A stretch of DNA of 64,000 bases, taken from assembly GCF_901709675.1 (NCBI RefSeq), contig NC_051092.1, positions 7,879,491 through 7,943,490 on the forward strand, written 5' to 3'. Made by a program: the position numbers and the translations under genes. A model generated the notes under the pieces. It saw nothing but the letters and a program-made list of their open reading frames with translations, had not been told where the DNA came from and ran no database searches. Of this stretch, positions 49,401 to 63,600 are shown one piece after another. The stretch comes from Syngnathus acus. Its lineage: Eukaryota; Chordata; Actinopteri; Syngnathiformes; Syngnathidae. Positions within the stretch are counted from its first letter, which is position 1, and each line of letters opens with the position of its first letter.

Positions 49401-50680
49401 CACCAAAACAACAAAAAAATCATGATTGCTGAAGGAATGTTTTTTCTCCAGTTTTACAATGCAAAACATTCTTTTAGTCTAAACATTGGAAAGATAAACT
49501 GTATAGTCGTGTGTTTGTTTTGTATTTTGTGGACATTATTTTGCTGTCTTTTGCTGGCAGGTTTTTTGCATTTCTCACATTTGCCCCTGGTGCGACACAA
49601 TCAAAACTCTGACAATGTCGCTTAATATTACTAATTTTGTAAAAACAGAAGTTTTGATACAGCTCTTGAACTGGATCTTCTCACATTGACATTAAAGAAG
49701 TGTCTACTCAGAATATAGGAGCATGATTTTTTGGGCAATGTAACTTGAAAACACCATATACGTACGTAAGTGACCCCCCAAAAGTACCGGGAGACAGATT
49801 TCTAATTGCACACTACATCAGATCTCATTTCCACTAATGTGATTGTCATCCCCCAGAATTGTGTTTGATAATCACACCAAATTCAGCCACTGAGACAATC
49901 ATTTGAACTGTTTTTCTGAGCGGTGTTTCGCCACACGTTGTGATCTAACGCGTGCACAGATTCGCCATGCAAGCAAAGGAAGCCGTCATTCTAAATCAAG
50001 CTGAACCAGTGGAGCGTCTGATGAGAAGATGGGAAAAGCTGGGAAAGGACTTAATGGTTTGGTCTCTCACATTTAATCATGCGGTTGTCTGCATTAAGTG
50101 TCCATTGGAAGCAACAGTCGTTATTATGTTGATATACTCTACGTGACCCAGGTGGGGAGTGTATATTTTCAAATGCATTTCAAAAAGTAGGATCAATCAC
50201 TTGTCCTCTGGTGTCTTTCAGTTGGTAAAAAGTGAGGGCTGGTGTTCTGATTCACCTTCTTGTGTTACCCCTCACAGCTGCAAATGACCCTCAGCACCAC
50301 ATGAGGACACGCAAGATGTCACATCGCACCTTGAAGCGATAATGAAATGTTGTAGCCCATATGCTCTTTGTAGAAGGACACAATTATTTAAAACATAGGT
50401 AATCTCAGTCTTTTTATAGCTAGTATTTTTAATATTGACTTTAAAGGGCATGCAGAATGAGCAGATACATCTGTGAGGACAACAGGTTGGTAATTTATCG
50501 TTTTTGTCTGTCAATTGTCAACAGGCGGTGATGCCCTGAGATATGAGGGAGTTTTTAGAAATACGAGCCATGGTTTGGCCAATTCTTTGCTTTGACTTGC
50601 GTGCAACAATTTAAGATACAAGTGCTGTGTGGTGGAAGTAAACACAATTTGCAACAAGCAGCAGTAAATGGAAGATTGTG
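46450..50680. other. Intergenic, no gene recognised
   Basis: Contains a solo SINE-like 3' end at 47395-47450 (ccatccatccattttctgaa, ccgcttagtccccacg). Some stretches near 48150-48480 look conserved in composition but carry no exon I can support. Confidence 0.35.
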
Positions 50681-50689
50681 AATGATTCT

Positions 50690-50905
50690 TGGGGGGGGCT
50701 TCAAGTTGTTTCGATAAAAAATGAGATCACTGCAGATGCTGCAGTCAATCTCCATTCTTCCCTCACTTGTGAACACGAACCCAAGATAATTGAACTCCTT
50801 CACTTGGGCCTGATCTCATCCCTGACCTGGAGAGGGCAGGTCACCATTAGAAGAAAAAGAGGCCCATTGGAAGTGTTGATTCTCACCCCACTGCTTTACA
50901 CTTGA
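50690..50905 (-). mobile_element. LINE reverse-transcriptase remnant
   Basis: On the minus strand, VKEFNYLGFVFTSEGRM followed by EIDCSI resembles the conserved C-terminal RT segment (KYLGxLFTSEGRMExEIDRRI) of non-LTR elements. The frame is short and broken. Confidence 0.6.
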
Positions 50906-51141
50906 CTGCAAACCGTTGCAGTGAAAGTAAAAATCATCATCATGAATTGTAAACTCTATATTCCAATTTGTGCGGATGTCCCATTTGAGAATATTTGTAT
51001 CCAGAAGAAGATACGTGGATGTTAGAAGAGCAGAGAAAGAGAAGAGGTGTTGGGATTGCTACTGTGAGGTGAGGTCATAAACTCTGACTGCTGCATTGTT
51101 GTCTTTCTCTCCATACAGTTTAGTAGGAGTATGTTCTACTG

Positions 51142-51448
51142 CAGTGGTCCCCAACCTTTTTTGCGCCACAGACCGGTTACATGTCAGAAATATTTTTGCA
51201 GACTGGCCTTTATATGAATAAATAATACATTTATATAAATAAATAATACATTTATAACAAATATATAAATAAATATATAAATACGATGAAATACAATTTT
51301 TCAAAATAAATTCTTACTCATTTTTGCCAGCTTTGCGGGCTCGACTGGGGAAACTTGTCACGTGACAGGGACGAGCGTCTTGACCTGAATTAATTGATCA
51401 TTGATAAAAAAAATATTTTTTTATCAAGGTGGTGGTTGGGGACCTCTG
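51142..51448. mobile_element. hAT non-autonomous element with intact 8-bp target duplication
   Basis: The termini CAGTGGTCCCCAACC and GGTTGGGGACCTCTG are imperfect inverted repeats. Both sides are flanked by the identical 8 bases TTCTACTG (51134-51141 and 51449-51456), the diagnostic hAT target-site duplication. The 307-base interior is AT-rich and non-coding. Confidence 0.9.
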
Positions 51449-51459
51449 TTCTACTGTAC

Positions 51460-54330
51460 TAAATTCAGATGGAACCTGCTTGCATGTTTAACATACTGTA
51501 CATATTCTTCCTTTTTTTTTTGACTGTCAAGCTCTCAAAGTAACAACCAAGAGCACCTGCTGGCCATGATTGACATTGCTATCGGTCACAACTTCTGACA
51601 GGTCACATGTACAACACTGGCACAACTCCGCCAGCAGAGGGAATTTTTAAGACTGAGATCTGTGGCCAAATCCTGTTGATCATTTGCCATTAAAAAAACA
51701 ACAAAACACTGTCGGTTTATTGAAGAATAATTGGTTCAATCTTAGTGCATTGTTTTTGGTTAATTAAAAGGAGAGTAGTAGTAGGTTGAACCTCTGCTTA
51801 ATTAACCTGCAAGAATATTAATTAGACTTTATGAACTTCATTAATGTATTTGTGTTATTTCTATGTTGAAAAACATGAGAAGAATTATCAGATAAACCTA
51901 CTATCCAATCCTGCTTAATTCACCATGAAAAGACTTTGGATGCACTTAATTCAAACAAAATGTGAATGTATTTAACATTATCTTGTCTACCTGTTTGATT
52001 TTTACAACCATTATTGCTTTTTACATCATTTACAGAAAGAGTAATCTCGGAAACCTCCCCTGCACTATTCAGAGGTATTAGTTTCACAGTTAAGCTGGGT
52101 GACTTTTTTGGCTAAAATATTATTGAATGGTTTTCCAGCGACTGAATGCTTTCAGTCTCTTGTTCTGAACAGACCAATATTATCCTCAAATCGAAGCGGA
52201 AATCAGGAATATTGATATGAATCGTTCCAAACGTAATTAGGAACATATTTATATGTTAAGTGTGTATTTGCTATCATGATGTTAATGTCCAAGTGTCCAT
52301 CAAATATCAAATGTATGACCATTTAAGCAAACATGCAATGATTTTAATCAGTTCAGTGTTTTATTCATAAACAGAAAGCATAAAGGAGAACAATCGTTAC
52401 TGTTCTTTAAAAACAATCAGCCCAAATACTGACTAGGTTTCATTTTAAAACATTAGTGGGAGTAAGTTAACATGTGCACACTGGTTCAGAAGTGATGCAT
52501 AGTTAATGCTTGCCCTCAGTCACTGAATTTTAATTGCTAGGTGCAAAAGCACAGCAAGTCCAAAGGACAAGACCTTTTCAGATGTGTCAAGATTTTCTTG
52601 CAGGTGCTCAAAGTAAAAACGGCTCGCAGGTCTGACACTTTTGCCATTGTCAGTGTATGAATGATGGTATTCTCTCGAGCACACATGCACAAAGTGCACT
52701 GTACACACCCACGGATAACCAAATGCATGACAATTTCAATAATGGGGGGTGGGGGGTCTGCGGGTTCTCTGAATATTCTGTCCACACCAAATTTAACAGA
52801 TGTTGTGCTGTCTTTTTTGGAGGTAGCTAATCTTCCCATATCAGGCACTCTGTTGTTCTTCATTAAACAAATGACTAAACAGTGTCTCTCCTCAAATATT
52901 ATGCCCATCTCTAATCTCCACCAAAAATACTTATGCTCTGGGGCAAACCTACTAAAAACTTCCAACAAACAAACAAACAAAAGGTCTCTGAGTAAGCTCA
53001 TTTTGGTGAGAGATTTTACACACATTCTGAGAATGTAGTATTTTTCCAAGCTATTTTGCATGCTGCTGATTGTGTTTGTGTGGATGAGAAATGCTTCTAC
53101 CCAAACAAATACCCTAGACTAGTAGGGGTCCTGCAGCCCTAATGCTCAGACTCATTCTCTCTCCAGGAGGTGCCTCTGCCTGTTGTGGCGAAAATGCAGC
53201 AAACCATAACCACAGACTTTCAGTTAGATAAAAGAGGCACAGGAAGCCTCAACTTGCCTCCTGTGTTGTCTGCAGGTGTGCTGGCAGTGGGGCACCAACA
53301 GTAGCAAGCAGGTGATAGAAAGGCAATGATGCAAGACAACAATTTGCATCTGTTCACGGCACTGTTTTGTCCACATAGTTTATAATATGATAATGTAGAT
53401 TACTGTCACACAAAAATTCCAGAATGATGCAAGCTATTACGACCCATCATGATGAAATCAATAATTACATATATTCTACATTTAAAGGTAAGAATAGTAT
53501 AACTCAGTTGATATGACTAAAATGACCCCACTAGAAAGTCTTTTGTACAGGAACATAATTCAAAGAGAACTTTAGAAAAATCACTTGATATGCTTATTAT
53601 GATGTGCTTTTTTGTTTGATTGAGTGACTTAAGACCTTTTACCCATACAATTAAAATGTTCCCTTTTAAGTTACAGCATTATTGGGTTGAGGGATAAAAT
53701 GTTACTCGATTGGGCTGTGACTCAAGTAGGGTCCATTTTAAATACCCATGTGCCAAATATTAGGATTTACAAACAAAAAATGAATTACAGCATGGTAATT
53801 CTCGAAAAAGTAGACGTGGGAAAAAAAAAACTGTCATTTCTGAATCTGTGAAAAAGGGTTGGATATAATTAGCTTCATTATGGACTTCAATTGCTGGAAG
53901 CAAGACATCTACATTTTGTACAACAGAGAGAGACAGACTGGGCCTTGGCTTATTGCAATACTATATTTATCACCCCGATTCAACAAACAACATGCCAATT
54001 TAGCCCGTTAAGCTTGATGGACTGCCAAGTAGACAGCAGCTGGAGTACAAACACTTGAACATTGTACAATCAACATTTGGCATTCGGATGACATTCAGAA
54101 GAAAATAACTTGGGCAAAGCCAGATGGATAATTGATGAATATTAGGGTAATAGTTAAGTTTATTATGAGCAGAATCTAAATGTGTACTCTGAGGACAGTA
54201 AGGGTTACTATGTTGCCTAACTGAGGTTATTTGAGACTTTGATGGAGGACAGACTCGTTTGTCCATTTTATTGGCAGATGTAAACAATAGTGAAACATGA
54301 TTTATTTGACCCCAGCACCCCCCCACACTT
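51460..54330. other. Intergenic, no gene recognised
   Basis: No repeat family identified. The 174-codon minus-strand frame at 52537-53061 shows no domain and no exon boundaries. Confidence 0.35.
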
Positions 54331-54331
54331 A

Positions 54332-54378
54332 AATATATATATATATATATATATACTATATATATACGTATATATACG

Positions 54379-54419
<41 letters not shown>

Positions 54420-54455
54420 CATACATACATACATATACACACACACACACACACA

Positions 54456-54520
<65 letters not shown>

Positions 54521-54538
54521 GCACGCACGCACACACAC
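54332..54538. repeat. Compound (AT)n-(ACAT)n-(AC)n microsatellite
   Basis: About 85 bases of alternating AT, then (ACAT)n, then about 100 bases of AC with GCAC interruptions. It generates artificial Cys-Val and Tyr-Ile open frames on the minus strand. Confidence 0.95.
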
Positions 54539-54691
54539 CAGGGATGAGTATACATAGAAGTGGAAATGTGTTTTTATTCTCCTGTGGATGTCACTGTTAC
54601 TTCACACAGACTAATTCAGGGCTGCCTCTGCACTAATGGCTTTCACTGGCCACCACATTTGTGAAACACGATTTATGCACATGGCCAGGGC

Positions 54692-54715
54692 CACACACGC
54701 ACACACGCACGCACG

Positions 54716-54762
<47 letters not shown>
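54692..54762. repeat. (AC)n/(GCAC)n microsatellite
   Basis: About 70 bases of AC dinucleotides with a GCAC start, 150 bases after the compound array. Confidence 0.9.
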
Positions 54763-55463
54763 GCAGTGAGGAATGAGGCAGAATGCTGAATGCTCTAAAT
54801 ATGTTACATGGGAGAGTGTGTTAAGGTAGGTGCTCAGTTTTACTTACTGTGTTGTTAGATAAATAAAGGAAGACAACCAATTGGTCTGAAATAGCTTCGC
54901 GAGTAAGCACATTTGAAAGCTTTGGAGAAAAAGTCGTGAGATTTGCATTAGTCATAAATAGGGATTGATAAGATTTTTACGATTCCGATTCCATTTTCGA
55001 TTCCGTTTAACCATTCTATCCTTTATCGATTCTCTTATCAATTCTCATTTGGGGAAAAAAGCAGCACATAAACGATTATGATCATTTTGTTTTATATATT
55101 GCAACTTTGTGTAACTATGAAATTACAAACATAAGAGTGAAGAATGCAAACATTCTCCTCCAATAGAAAGCATCACCTACTGAAAATCAGGGGCTTCTAC
55201 AGTGGCTAATGGATGCAAGCTTTTAACTACAAACTTTATCACTGCACGATGACATTCCTAAGTCCTTTTGCTCCTCCGTGCCTCCGTGAACAGTTAAGCT
55301 CGAGGTACAGTACTGATGGCCTCTGAACCAGTGAGACGGTGTCTCTCATCGCCATCTACAATAAAACGAGACGCGATTTGCATGACAGATTTTAAAGTTA
55401 TAGAAATAGAGCTGGTCTTTTAGTGACCAAAAAGAAGGGCCAAAAAGGAGTCCGCAGGGTCTA

Positions 55464-55570
55464 GAGCACTGGTTCTTAACCTGGGTTTGATCGAACCCTA
55501 GGAGTTCGGTGAGTCGGTCTCAGGGGTCCGGCAGAGCCTCCACTGCGGAGGTCCGAACACACCTGATTTA
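55464..55570. mobile_element. hAT-type terminal fragment
   Basis: Begins cactggttcttaacctgggt and continues with gatcgaaccctaggagttcg, followed by ggagcctcc/ggaggtccg pairs. This resembles one end of a common fish hAT element. The partner end was not found nearby. Confidence 0.45.
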
Positions 55571-55689
55571 TAAATTATGCATATCTGAAATGGTCTTGCA
55601 AAGGCAACAGCAGAAGTCACACTGATTTGCTAGTATGTCATTTGTTGTGAGTTCATGCATTGTGTTGGTTATGGCTTTTAATTAACCTG

Positions 55690-56155
55690 TGTTGGCCGAT
55701 TCTCTGTCCTGCCCCCTCCCCCCTCCGTATGGGGAGGGCGTTAGGTGACACCGAAACTGAAAATGGCTGTCTGGATTTCATGTCGACCAATCGGGATGAG
55801 GGATCTGAGGTGAAATACCACCATCACAGACACTGCCATGACAATTGAGGGCGCCTTCCTGCAGCTCTTCACTTTGAATATGGACATCTACTTTTTCTTT
55901 GGATTGTTTTACATTATCTGTTCTATGCACCCTCTCTGCATCCATTGCAGCCTGATCATCCTGGAAGGGGTATCCTCCCATTTGTGGTCTCTTCTCAAGG
56001 TTTTTCATTTTTCCCCAGTAGGGGTTTTGGAGTTTTTCCTTGCCCTCCTGGGAGTTAAGATCAGGGGATGTTGAGAATATTTGTCAATTTTGCACATGTG
56101 AAGCCCTTTGAGACTTGTCTGTGATTCAGGGCTAAATAAATAAACTTGACTTCAC
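55690..56155 (+). mobile_element. Teleost retroposon (SINE or LINE 3' part)
   Basis: A long conserved block (cctgatcatcctggaagggg, ggtctcttctcaaggttttt, ttccttgccctcctgggagt, taagatcaggggatgttgag) ends agccctttgagacttgtctg and then ctaaataaataaac. The terminus matches the solo tail at 4920-4975. Short open frames inside it are not genes. Confidence 0.6.
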
Positions 56156-56159
56156 TAGA

Positions 56160-59100
56160 GCTAGCACGAAAAGTAATGTTAGTTACCTGCAATAAAACTG
56201 CAAGTCAGGCTCGGGCTAGTGTTGCTGCCGGTGCTCCGCAGCGGATCAAACAGGCGACATTCCGTTAATGGCATGCTGTGTGTACAAATGCTTTTGCATA
56301 TTAGTGGTATTTCCGCTCTTTGTTGAAATTTCAACATTGTAAGTATTTGTTTCAAGCACGTCTGTCCAAAGAGCTGCAGGAGCTACCATACATGCATCCA
56401 TGTCAAATAGTTACCGATCCTTCCGACACTTCAGGCCGCTCGAGGACGACAAGGGGGATGCTAGGCAAGAAGCTATTTTCTTTTGCATCAGCTACGTGCT
56501 GCGCCTGGATACCTGGCACAGCTAACTTTCGTAAGACAACCTAGCCCTAAGAATCATTGGGACACATGAACCCCTTCACCTGAATACGGCAACGGCTTAG
56601 GGAAGGAGCTGAAGCCTCGTATAAAATTCTTGCTTTGGTTTCATCTTGTGGCATCTGTAAAAAATAATCCTCGTTTTTGGATGGGAATCAATTCCTTGCA
56701 GATTCTTGCTATTCTACAAATAGTTCCAGTCAAATACAATATCAAGTTGTCATGTTATTACCCCCTATCTTAATATTTTAAAAATGCGTATGTGGTAGTG
56801 GGTGTTTGGTAAAAGTACAAACTTAGCTGTTGACACAACTCTTTTTATAACATACTGCAAAGCTTCACAAATAAATTATATTCATTACTGGCTTTGGCTG
56901 CCCACAATCACTTTGAAATTTAGCAAGATAGATCTATGACAGTTTACAAGTATATGTTCTCATTACTGCAGCTGCTGAGCAAGGTGTAAAAGTAGTGAAA
57001 AGATTTTTGGAAAAGTGAAACACACATTACTCAATGGTAGGCAGTAGTGCACGACCGGACGGATTTTAAGAAATGCTGAGGTCAGTCTTCAACTACACGT
57101 AGTATACACACCTACCGATAATGGGAACACTGCTCAGAGGAATAGAGACTTGTCCAACCTTTTCTCGCCAAATTTAAAACATTATAAGGAAACCAGTCAT
57201 TTTAAATAAAATACTATTAAATAAACAAACTAATTTATTTTAATTTGAATGGCATTTGCATCTGTTTTCTCATCTTAACCTAATCTGGTTTTATTTGTAT
57301 ATCCCCATAGTATCCATTAATTTTGCTTTGTTCTCTTGTGTCACAGTGAGCTAACACATTTATAGAAACCTAAATTGAATGTTAGTGAAAACAAGCGAGA
57401 ACAGTAATACACTGAGGTAATAAAACAGACATCCCTCATCACAGATTTGAAGCAGACCCCAACACAAGTTCTGGCTTGTTGACCACCACACTCACACTGA
57501 AACAATAATAGACGTAAACTGCTGATACCACTGTTGTGGTGCACAGCTAATTTACATCTTACCAATAGCAGCAATAACACAGCAGTACAAATTCAAACAA
57601 AAGCCTGATGGGATGGTAGATCTCATTAAACAGGTACACACTGTGTAACTCAATCACTGTGGTTAAAAAAAGTTATACCAATGCATCTCTCTGCTGTGAG
57701 CAAAGCAACATTGAATGAATAATGAAAGTCAATAAAATGAAGAACTCATTTTGCAATTAATCGAGTCTATTGTGTTGCCTCTGAGCTCACTAGAATGACA
57801 AGAAACAAAGAAAAGCATACATCAGATGCAACAACAAACCCTATTATATGTGATAACTTGAACTCTTCCAATGGAATAAACGCATAATAAAAAAAGTACT
57901 TTTTTTTTAAAAACATTAACTTATTGCTAATTGGTTGTATATAATCAATGTAACAGATATGTGACAATAAATATTTACTACAGTTGGACAGTGTTTCCCA
58001 ACCTTCAGTCAAGTTTTTTATGTATATCATTTTTCATTTGAAAACTTTAAATCTCACAACACAAACCAAACCAAAATGTCACAGAAAGTACGAGTACTGA
58101 AATGATGATTATCTTAGTGTGAAGGCTGGGCCTATTAAATTGACACAAAGCTGATGTATTCCCAGGAAGTCATGATTTGTTCTGACAATGCCTCGCCCAT
58201 GTGACAGTGTGACTTCATGGTCTTAACTGAAAGCTATTAATATGTGTACAAAGGGAATTATAGAGAAGGAAAGCACAGCCCAAGTTAACTAGTATTTAAT
58301 TATATGTGCCAAAGACGCCTAATTTAACTGGCAACGTGACTATGCAGTTTCATTGTAGCCATTTAATGGAAGAGCAATTAATTGTCCTGCCTGTCATAAT
58401 ATGTTACTGGCATAGATGAACAAAGATATACAGATATACTTGCCATATAAATAAAACATGTCAACGTTACCATAAGTCGAAGGTATTGAAACTACGTAAG
58501 TGTTTAAATTTGATCACAGCACTTTTTCTCTTTTTAAATATGCGTACAGTCCACATACTGTGGAAAAAGTTAAAAAACAAAATGTGACACAAGTGTAAAG
58601 GAAATTAATGTAACATCCTATTTACCAACATTGCATGAAAAGAATAAGCATTTAAGAATGCAAATGTACCACAGCTTAATAGAGAATGTACAAGGAAGGA
58701 CCCGAAAAATTAACATGATTGCAAACTCTTTCTGTCATGTATGGTGCCCGTGTCTTGCAAGCCATGTCAATCACTAATTGTATGGGTCAAATAAGGAGTA
58801 AAGGATTTTGAACATGCCACTGAAGCTCCTTCACCTTCAAGCCTCAGACAAGACACAGGAGGAAAGTATCCTTTGTTTGGAGGTCAACTATTAATTTCAT
58901 TTTAACTTGCTGTCTGCAGTTTGGGTATTTCACACGTGCATTATTTATGAAGCCTGAGAGTGTTGCAGACTGATGGTAAAATGTACTTGCTGGCTACCAT
59001 TGCAGCTCCAGCTACCACAAGGCAAATGGTGGAAAATACTTTTGAACTTTCTGAGAGATCTAACAAAAGGAAATTGAGTCATGCCTTTCTCCGTGTATAA

Positions 59101-60540
59101 TTTGCTACCTTCAGCGCAGACCATCATGGTGGTACCAACAGCTAGTGAAAAAAAGCAATTTTGTCTTTGTTTTATAGTTGGAGTACAGCAGCTGAGCGAT
59201 TTGTATCACTAGAGGAACATTTTGTGCTTTGATAGCTCATAGACGCGGCAGCCTACAGGAAATGAGACTGAGTCTTTCATTTCCCTGTTGCGATCTCCAC
59301 TCCCATACAAAATAAGTCCTTTCCCAAAGGCCCCGATTACATCTACCTGCGACTCGCATTGCAAGAGGAAGAAAGCAGTTCTGTAATCAAGAATGTAATC
59401 TGTGTTATGAATTTGATATTCATGGTAAATACTCATAAGCAACAAGGTCAAGAAAGCCTTGGGGAAGACGAAACTGGTACAATAATTGGTTTCACTTTCT
59501 GAACAGTCTCTGCACCAATGGGTAGTGAAGGATTGATTGACTGACATGACTGCAAGATGCATGCCGCATGAACAATGAACTCCATAACAGAAGAAGCAAA
59601 TCAGTCTGATTTCATCAACTTTTTTGAGGATATCAAAATGGCAAATCACTATTTTCTTTTTTTCCTCAAATAAATCCATTCTTGGTACTGTGTAACTTAT
59701 TTTGCAATTGAGTAATATCTGGAGGCTCAATAGTGGAACCTTTGAAAGACACTGCATGTCACCTGAATGTTGTTAGTCACTTAAATGTCGTACAGAGGCT
59801 GAGATCAACCGGAGTCAAGTTCCTTGTCTGGCATGCACAAACTTGGCCAATGAAGCTGATTCTGATAATGTGATTGTTTAGAGCCTACAGTTGGTACACT
59901 CTGTCCTTTATTATGATCCCACAATAGAAAGTGTATTTCTTTAAAATGATCTACCACCTTTATTTTGAGGGGAATTTTATGTACTAAAAGTACCAGTAAT
60001 ATCGGTACTTGCCATCGGTATCCGTGAGTTGAGTATTCGGTCTGAAAAAAAGTGGTACTATCATGTGTCTTTTTGTTTGAGCATTGTAAGCAGCTTTTAT
60101 TTTGTCTTAGTGTTATTTTATGTGTTTGTTATTCATTATTTGCTCTTCATGTCATATTTTTGTTAATTAATCTCTAATGTTTTCATAGTATTTTGACAGT
60201 TGAGGTTAATTTGAACAGAAAATCCGTAGTTACACTATCTAACTTCAAGATGGATTGGCACCTACTTTGCTTCACAATGTAGGCAGGCCAATTCTGTTTG
60301 TGCTGCATACCTTTGTTGTTCTAATGAGACCACTTTAGTCCTTGGCTTTATTGGTTGCTTGTTAACCTTTAAGATGTCATTGAAAAGGTTGGACTCCTCA
60401 TTATATCATTCCCTTTTGATTTATAAGTTTGCTTTGCTGTATATTTATTTGTGGAGCCCACATATGTACACTCTCAATGGAACAACACAATAATTCAGGT
60501 TGAATGCTAACCATCGGGAATATTTCAGCTTCATTTCAAT
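56160..60540. other. Intergenic, no gene recognised
   Basis: AT-rich. A 182-codon minus-strand open frame at 59209-59757 is the longest here but has no recognisable domain. Its last 45 codons follow an acceptor-like run, so a terminal exon is possible but unproven. Confidence 0.3.
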
Positions 60541-60544
60541 CACT

Positions 60545-60652
60545 AAAACAACCCTTTTTTTTGGTCAAATTTAATTTACCTCAAATTGACAACTTCTGGG
60601 GTTGGTCCAATTTTTAAATCACCTTGCCGGTTAATCTATAGTTCACCCTTAA
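60545..60652. mobile_element. Small inverted-repeat element, family C copy 3
   Basis: Contains acaacccttttttttggtca, ggggttggtccaatttttaa and terminal caccctta, shared with the copies at 6.9 and 17.4 kb. Confidence 0.4.
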
Positions 60653-60654
60653 AT

Positions 60655-63600
60655 CTTGCAGCTGACTGGGTAGCCTATCCACTTCTCCCTGTGTGGATTT
60701 ACCGTCTTGAATATTGTTTTACTAATAGATTTCTCTAATATAAACTTAATCTAATTTATTTTGACTCTGACATTCAATTAACACAGAGTGAAAGAAAATG
60801 TTAAGATCATGTTGTGCCTACCTTTTTCAGAGAACATGATGAAAACGGATTATTTCGATGGAATTTTGGTATTACTATGGAATCAGGTTCATTTCATGAA
60901 CCAGATGGCTGGCTATACCACTGCTTCTCCACCTGGACAAAAATTGTTGTGTGTACCGAAGACTTGGGTAAGTCATACAACTTCATTGGAGACATTTCTA
61001 AAGAGGTATAAGGAAAAAGGCTTATGCCTCATTTGTTTTAAGCACAAATGGCACTTCAACGCAGTGTTGACATAGATATGCAGAGCCACTTATCGCATGA
61101 GTGCATCCTCAGCTTATTTTTAATTTTTTTTAACAATGAGTGTTTCAGTGCAATGAGCGTTTCAGTGGTCAGTGTAGACATCTAAAAGGAATAATAATCG
61201 TGGAAATGTGAGGGGCTTTGTGTCAACAGAGTCTAAAAGAATAAATAAAAACAACAAACAATTAAATACTGAAATAAATTGTAGGATAGATGGTTGGATT
61301 CTGGAATTGTTGAAAGATGAGTTGGAATAGCAAAAGGTATAAACTGTAATGCTGAAAGTCTTTAGGATCAAATGGCTTGAATTCAAGAACAATGTATAAA
61401 CCTTGCCTTTTAGTGTGCCTCTATGACCTTTAATTCAATAAACTACAAATACTGAAGCGATACAGGACCACACTAAAACAATGCTGAAGGAAATGTTTTA
61501 ACGAGTATGCAGTGCTCAGTGTTGCCTCATTTATATATGCCCAAACTGGCTGTTGTGTCCGTTGGCCATTGTGTGCCACCTACGCTGGCCGATGGAATAT
61601 TGCATTGCTGTTGTTGACGCAATGTGGACATGATTTATCTGATCTTTTTGTGGTGGGTGTTATTCACAGGAGGTAAAATTACTCACACACATCAAGGCAT
61701 CTGTAGGTAGCCATGGCAACAGCGGAGCCAGCAGGTTTTGAGCGGAAGCTGGAGACTGACACATTTAATCTCTTTCTGTAATTTTGAGCGGGAAAAGGTA
61801 GACTGTAAAGCTTCATTATTGCTCAATATTATCACACCATGTACTTATCATCGAAGAATTAATCACAAAAGACATATTCAAATATGGAGAAAATAATGAA
61901 GAATACTATTACGGTTACTGTATATACTGTTCTGAAGTAATTTTTTTCCATAATGAGGCAAACTTGTTAATATCCATTTAAAGATCCTCTACCTCTGTGA
62001 CCATTGTGTAATTGGCCCATTGTTTGCTTGCTAATATGATGATGGCTTGTGATCATTGTTTGCAACAAAAATACCATCTTTACAAAGGTTTGCGGAGTTA
62101 AAAAAAATACTTATTTCATTTTGCAGATGATACAAAATGTTTTTGAAATGTAGTTAAATGTTTCGTCATTTGTGTGAAGGGTTTTGCAAAAATAGCCAAT
62201 AGTTACAAAAATGTGTTGAAGCCATCAGAAAAATCTGTAATATTTCTAATGTATCTCACTGGTCCAGTAAACTTGATAGGTTTTACCTTCAGCTTATTTC
62301 AGTCCTTGAACACGTGATGAAGGAGGGATGGGAATTCTGGAAACAAAGACGTGCTGAAATAGTATGTCAGTCAGGCTACACTTGTGTATTAAAAGAAGAG
62401 AGAGAGAAGACATATTGACTCAATCATCCCTGAGTGCCCTTGCTTGATGGCTTCCAGACAGGGAGCCTTGATGCTAATTATAATGGGAAGACAAAGACTC
62501 CCTCGCGGGCAGATAAAGAGAAGATATAGCTTCACCAAAGTTATCAATCATATCTCTTAGTTCAGCAGCTGCAAGGAGATCATTGTATTATCACTTACAT
62601 TCCATTAAATGATGAATTCTCTGTAACAGCTCCAAGCCAAAATTTTACTATTATTATTATTATTATTTTTATTATTATTATTAAGACAACAAGACAATTG
62701 TATTTTGTGTAGTAACTAAATAAACCTTGTGAAACACTTTATGAACACTTTATGTTTATGTTTACACTTAATATGTTTTTGATTATTGACTAGGCACATT
62801 CAATTGTTTCAATTTAGTGATGAAGAGGTGTAATAAGAAGTGAGTAACTCTCCTCCAGGCTCCTCTATCTCAGGATCAGTGACATTAAGATCACATTGGG
62901 GACGTAATGTTATTTACATGCTTCATCAGCTAATGCAACACAAATCCATTTTTGCTCTAACAGGAGGGACCGCATAAATTTTTTGATGACCACGCAAAGT
63001 CAAGGGGGGACGACTAATGAGACTCAATGTAATTATTGCCCACCTCCATTCTAAAAACAAAATATATCCCTTGCACTCTGATTTAGGGTTCTAAACAGTG
63101 GGACAACAATATATTTTCACATCACCACCCAGCACCACAAAGGGCTTTTCTGTCACTGTTAAGTTCAGTGTTTATGCTTTTCATGACTCCCATAAATTGA
63201 TGGCTCATCTCCTATAATTATTTCTCACGTACATGGATACAAGTACCAAGACATTAACTCACAATGTAATGGTGAAATTTGACAACTATATAATTAATCT
63301 TGTAGTTCTAAAACGAAAGAGCTACGAGATTAATAGAGACCCACTTTAAATGCAGAGCTGTTCTGGTCTAACTTTTTTTTCCCACCATAGTGTAACTTGA
63401 GTGTATTGGAGAGTTGGAGTGTTCGATAGCCGTCTTGGTCTTAAAATGGGTCGTCAGACAACTTTTTCAGAGTCCCCAATATTTGTTATTAAAGGTGTTA
63501 TGAGTTTCTGCTACAGAAAAGAGGGCTTTTAGTAGAAGATGCATTGTAGTGTATTGAGATTCCATTGTTCAAACAATGTTGCAGTCACAGGTATTTCTCA

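Noticed and set aside
52537-53061. 174-codon minus-strand open frame
   Set aside because: No recognisable domain, no exon boundaries, and composition like the surrounding non-coding DNA.
54000-54555. Cys-Val-rich open frames on the minus strand
   Set aside because: Produced by translation of (AC)n and (AT)n microsatellites.
59209-59757. 182-codon minus-strand open frame
   Set aside because: No domain recognised; the possible terminal exon at its end is unsupported by partner exons.
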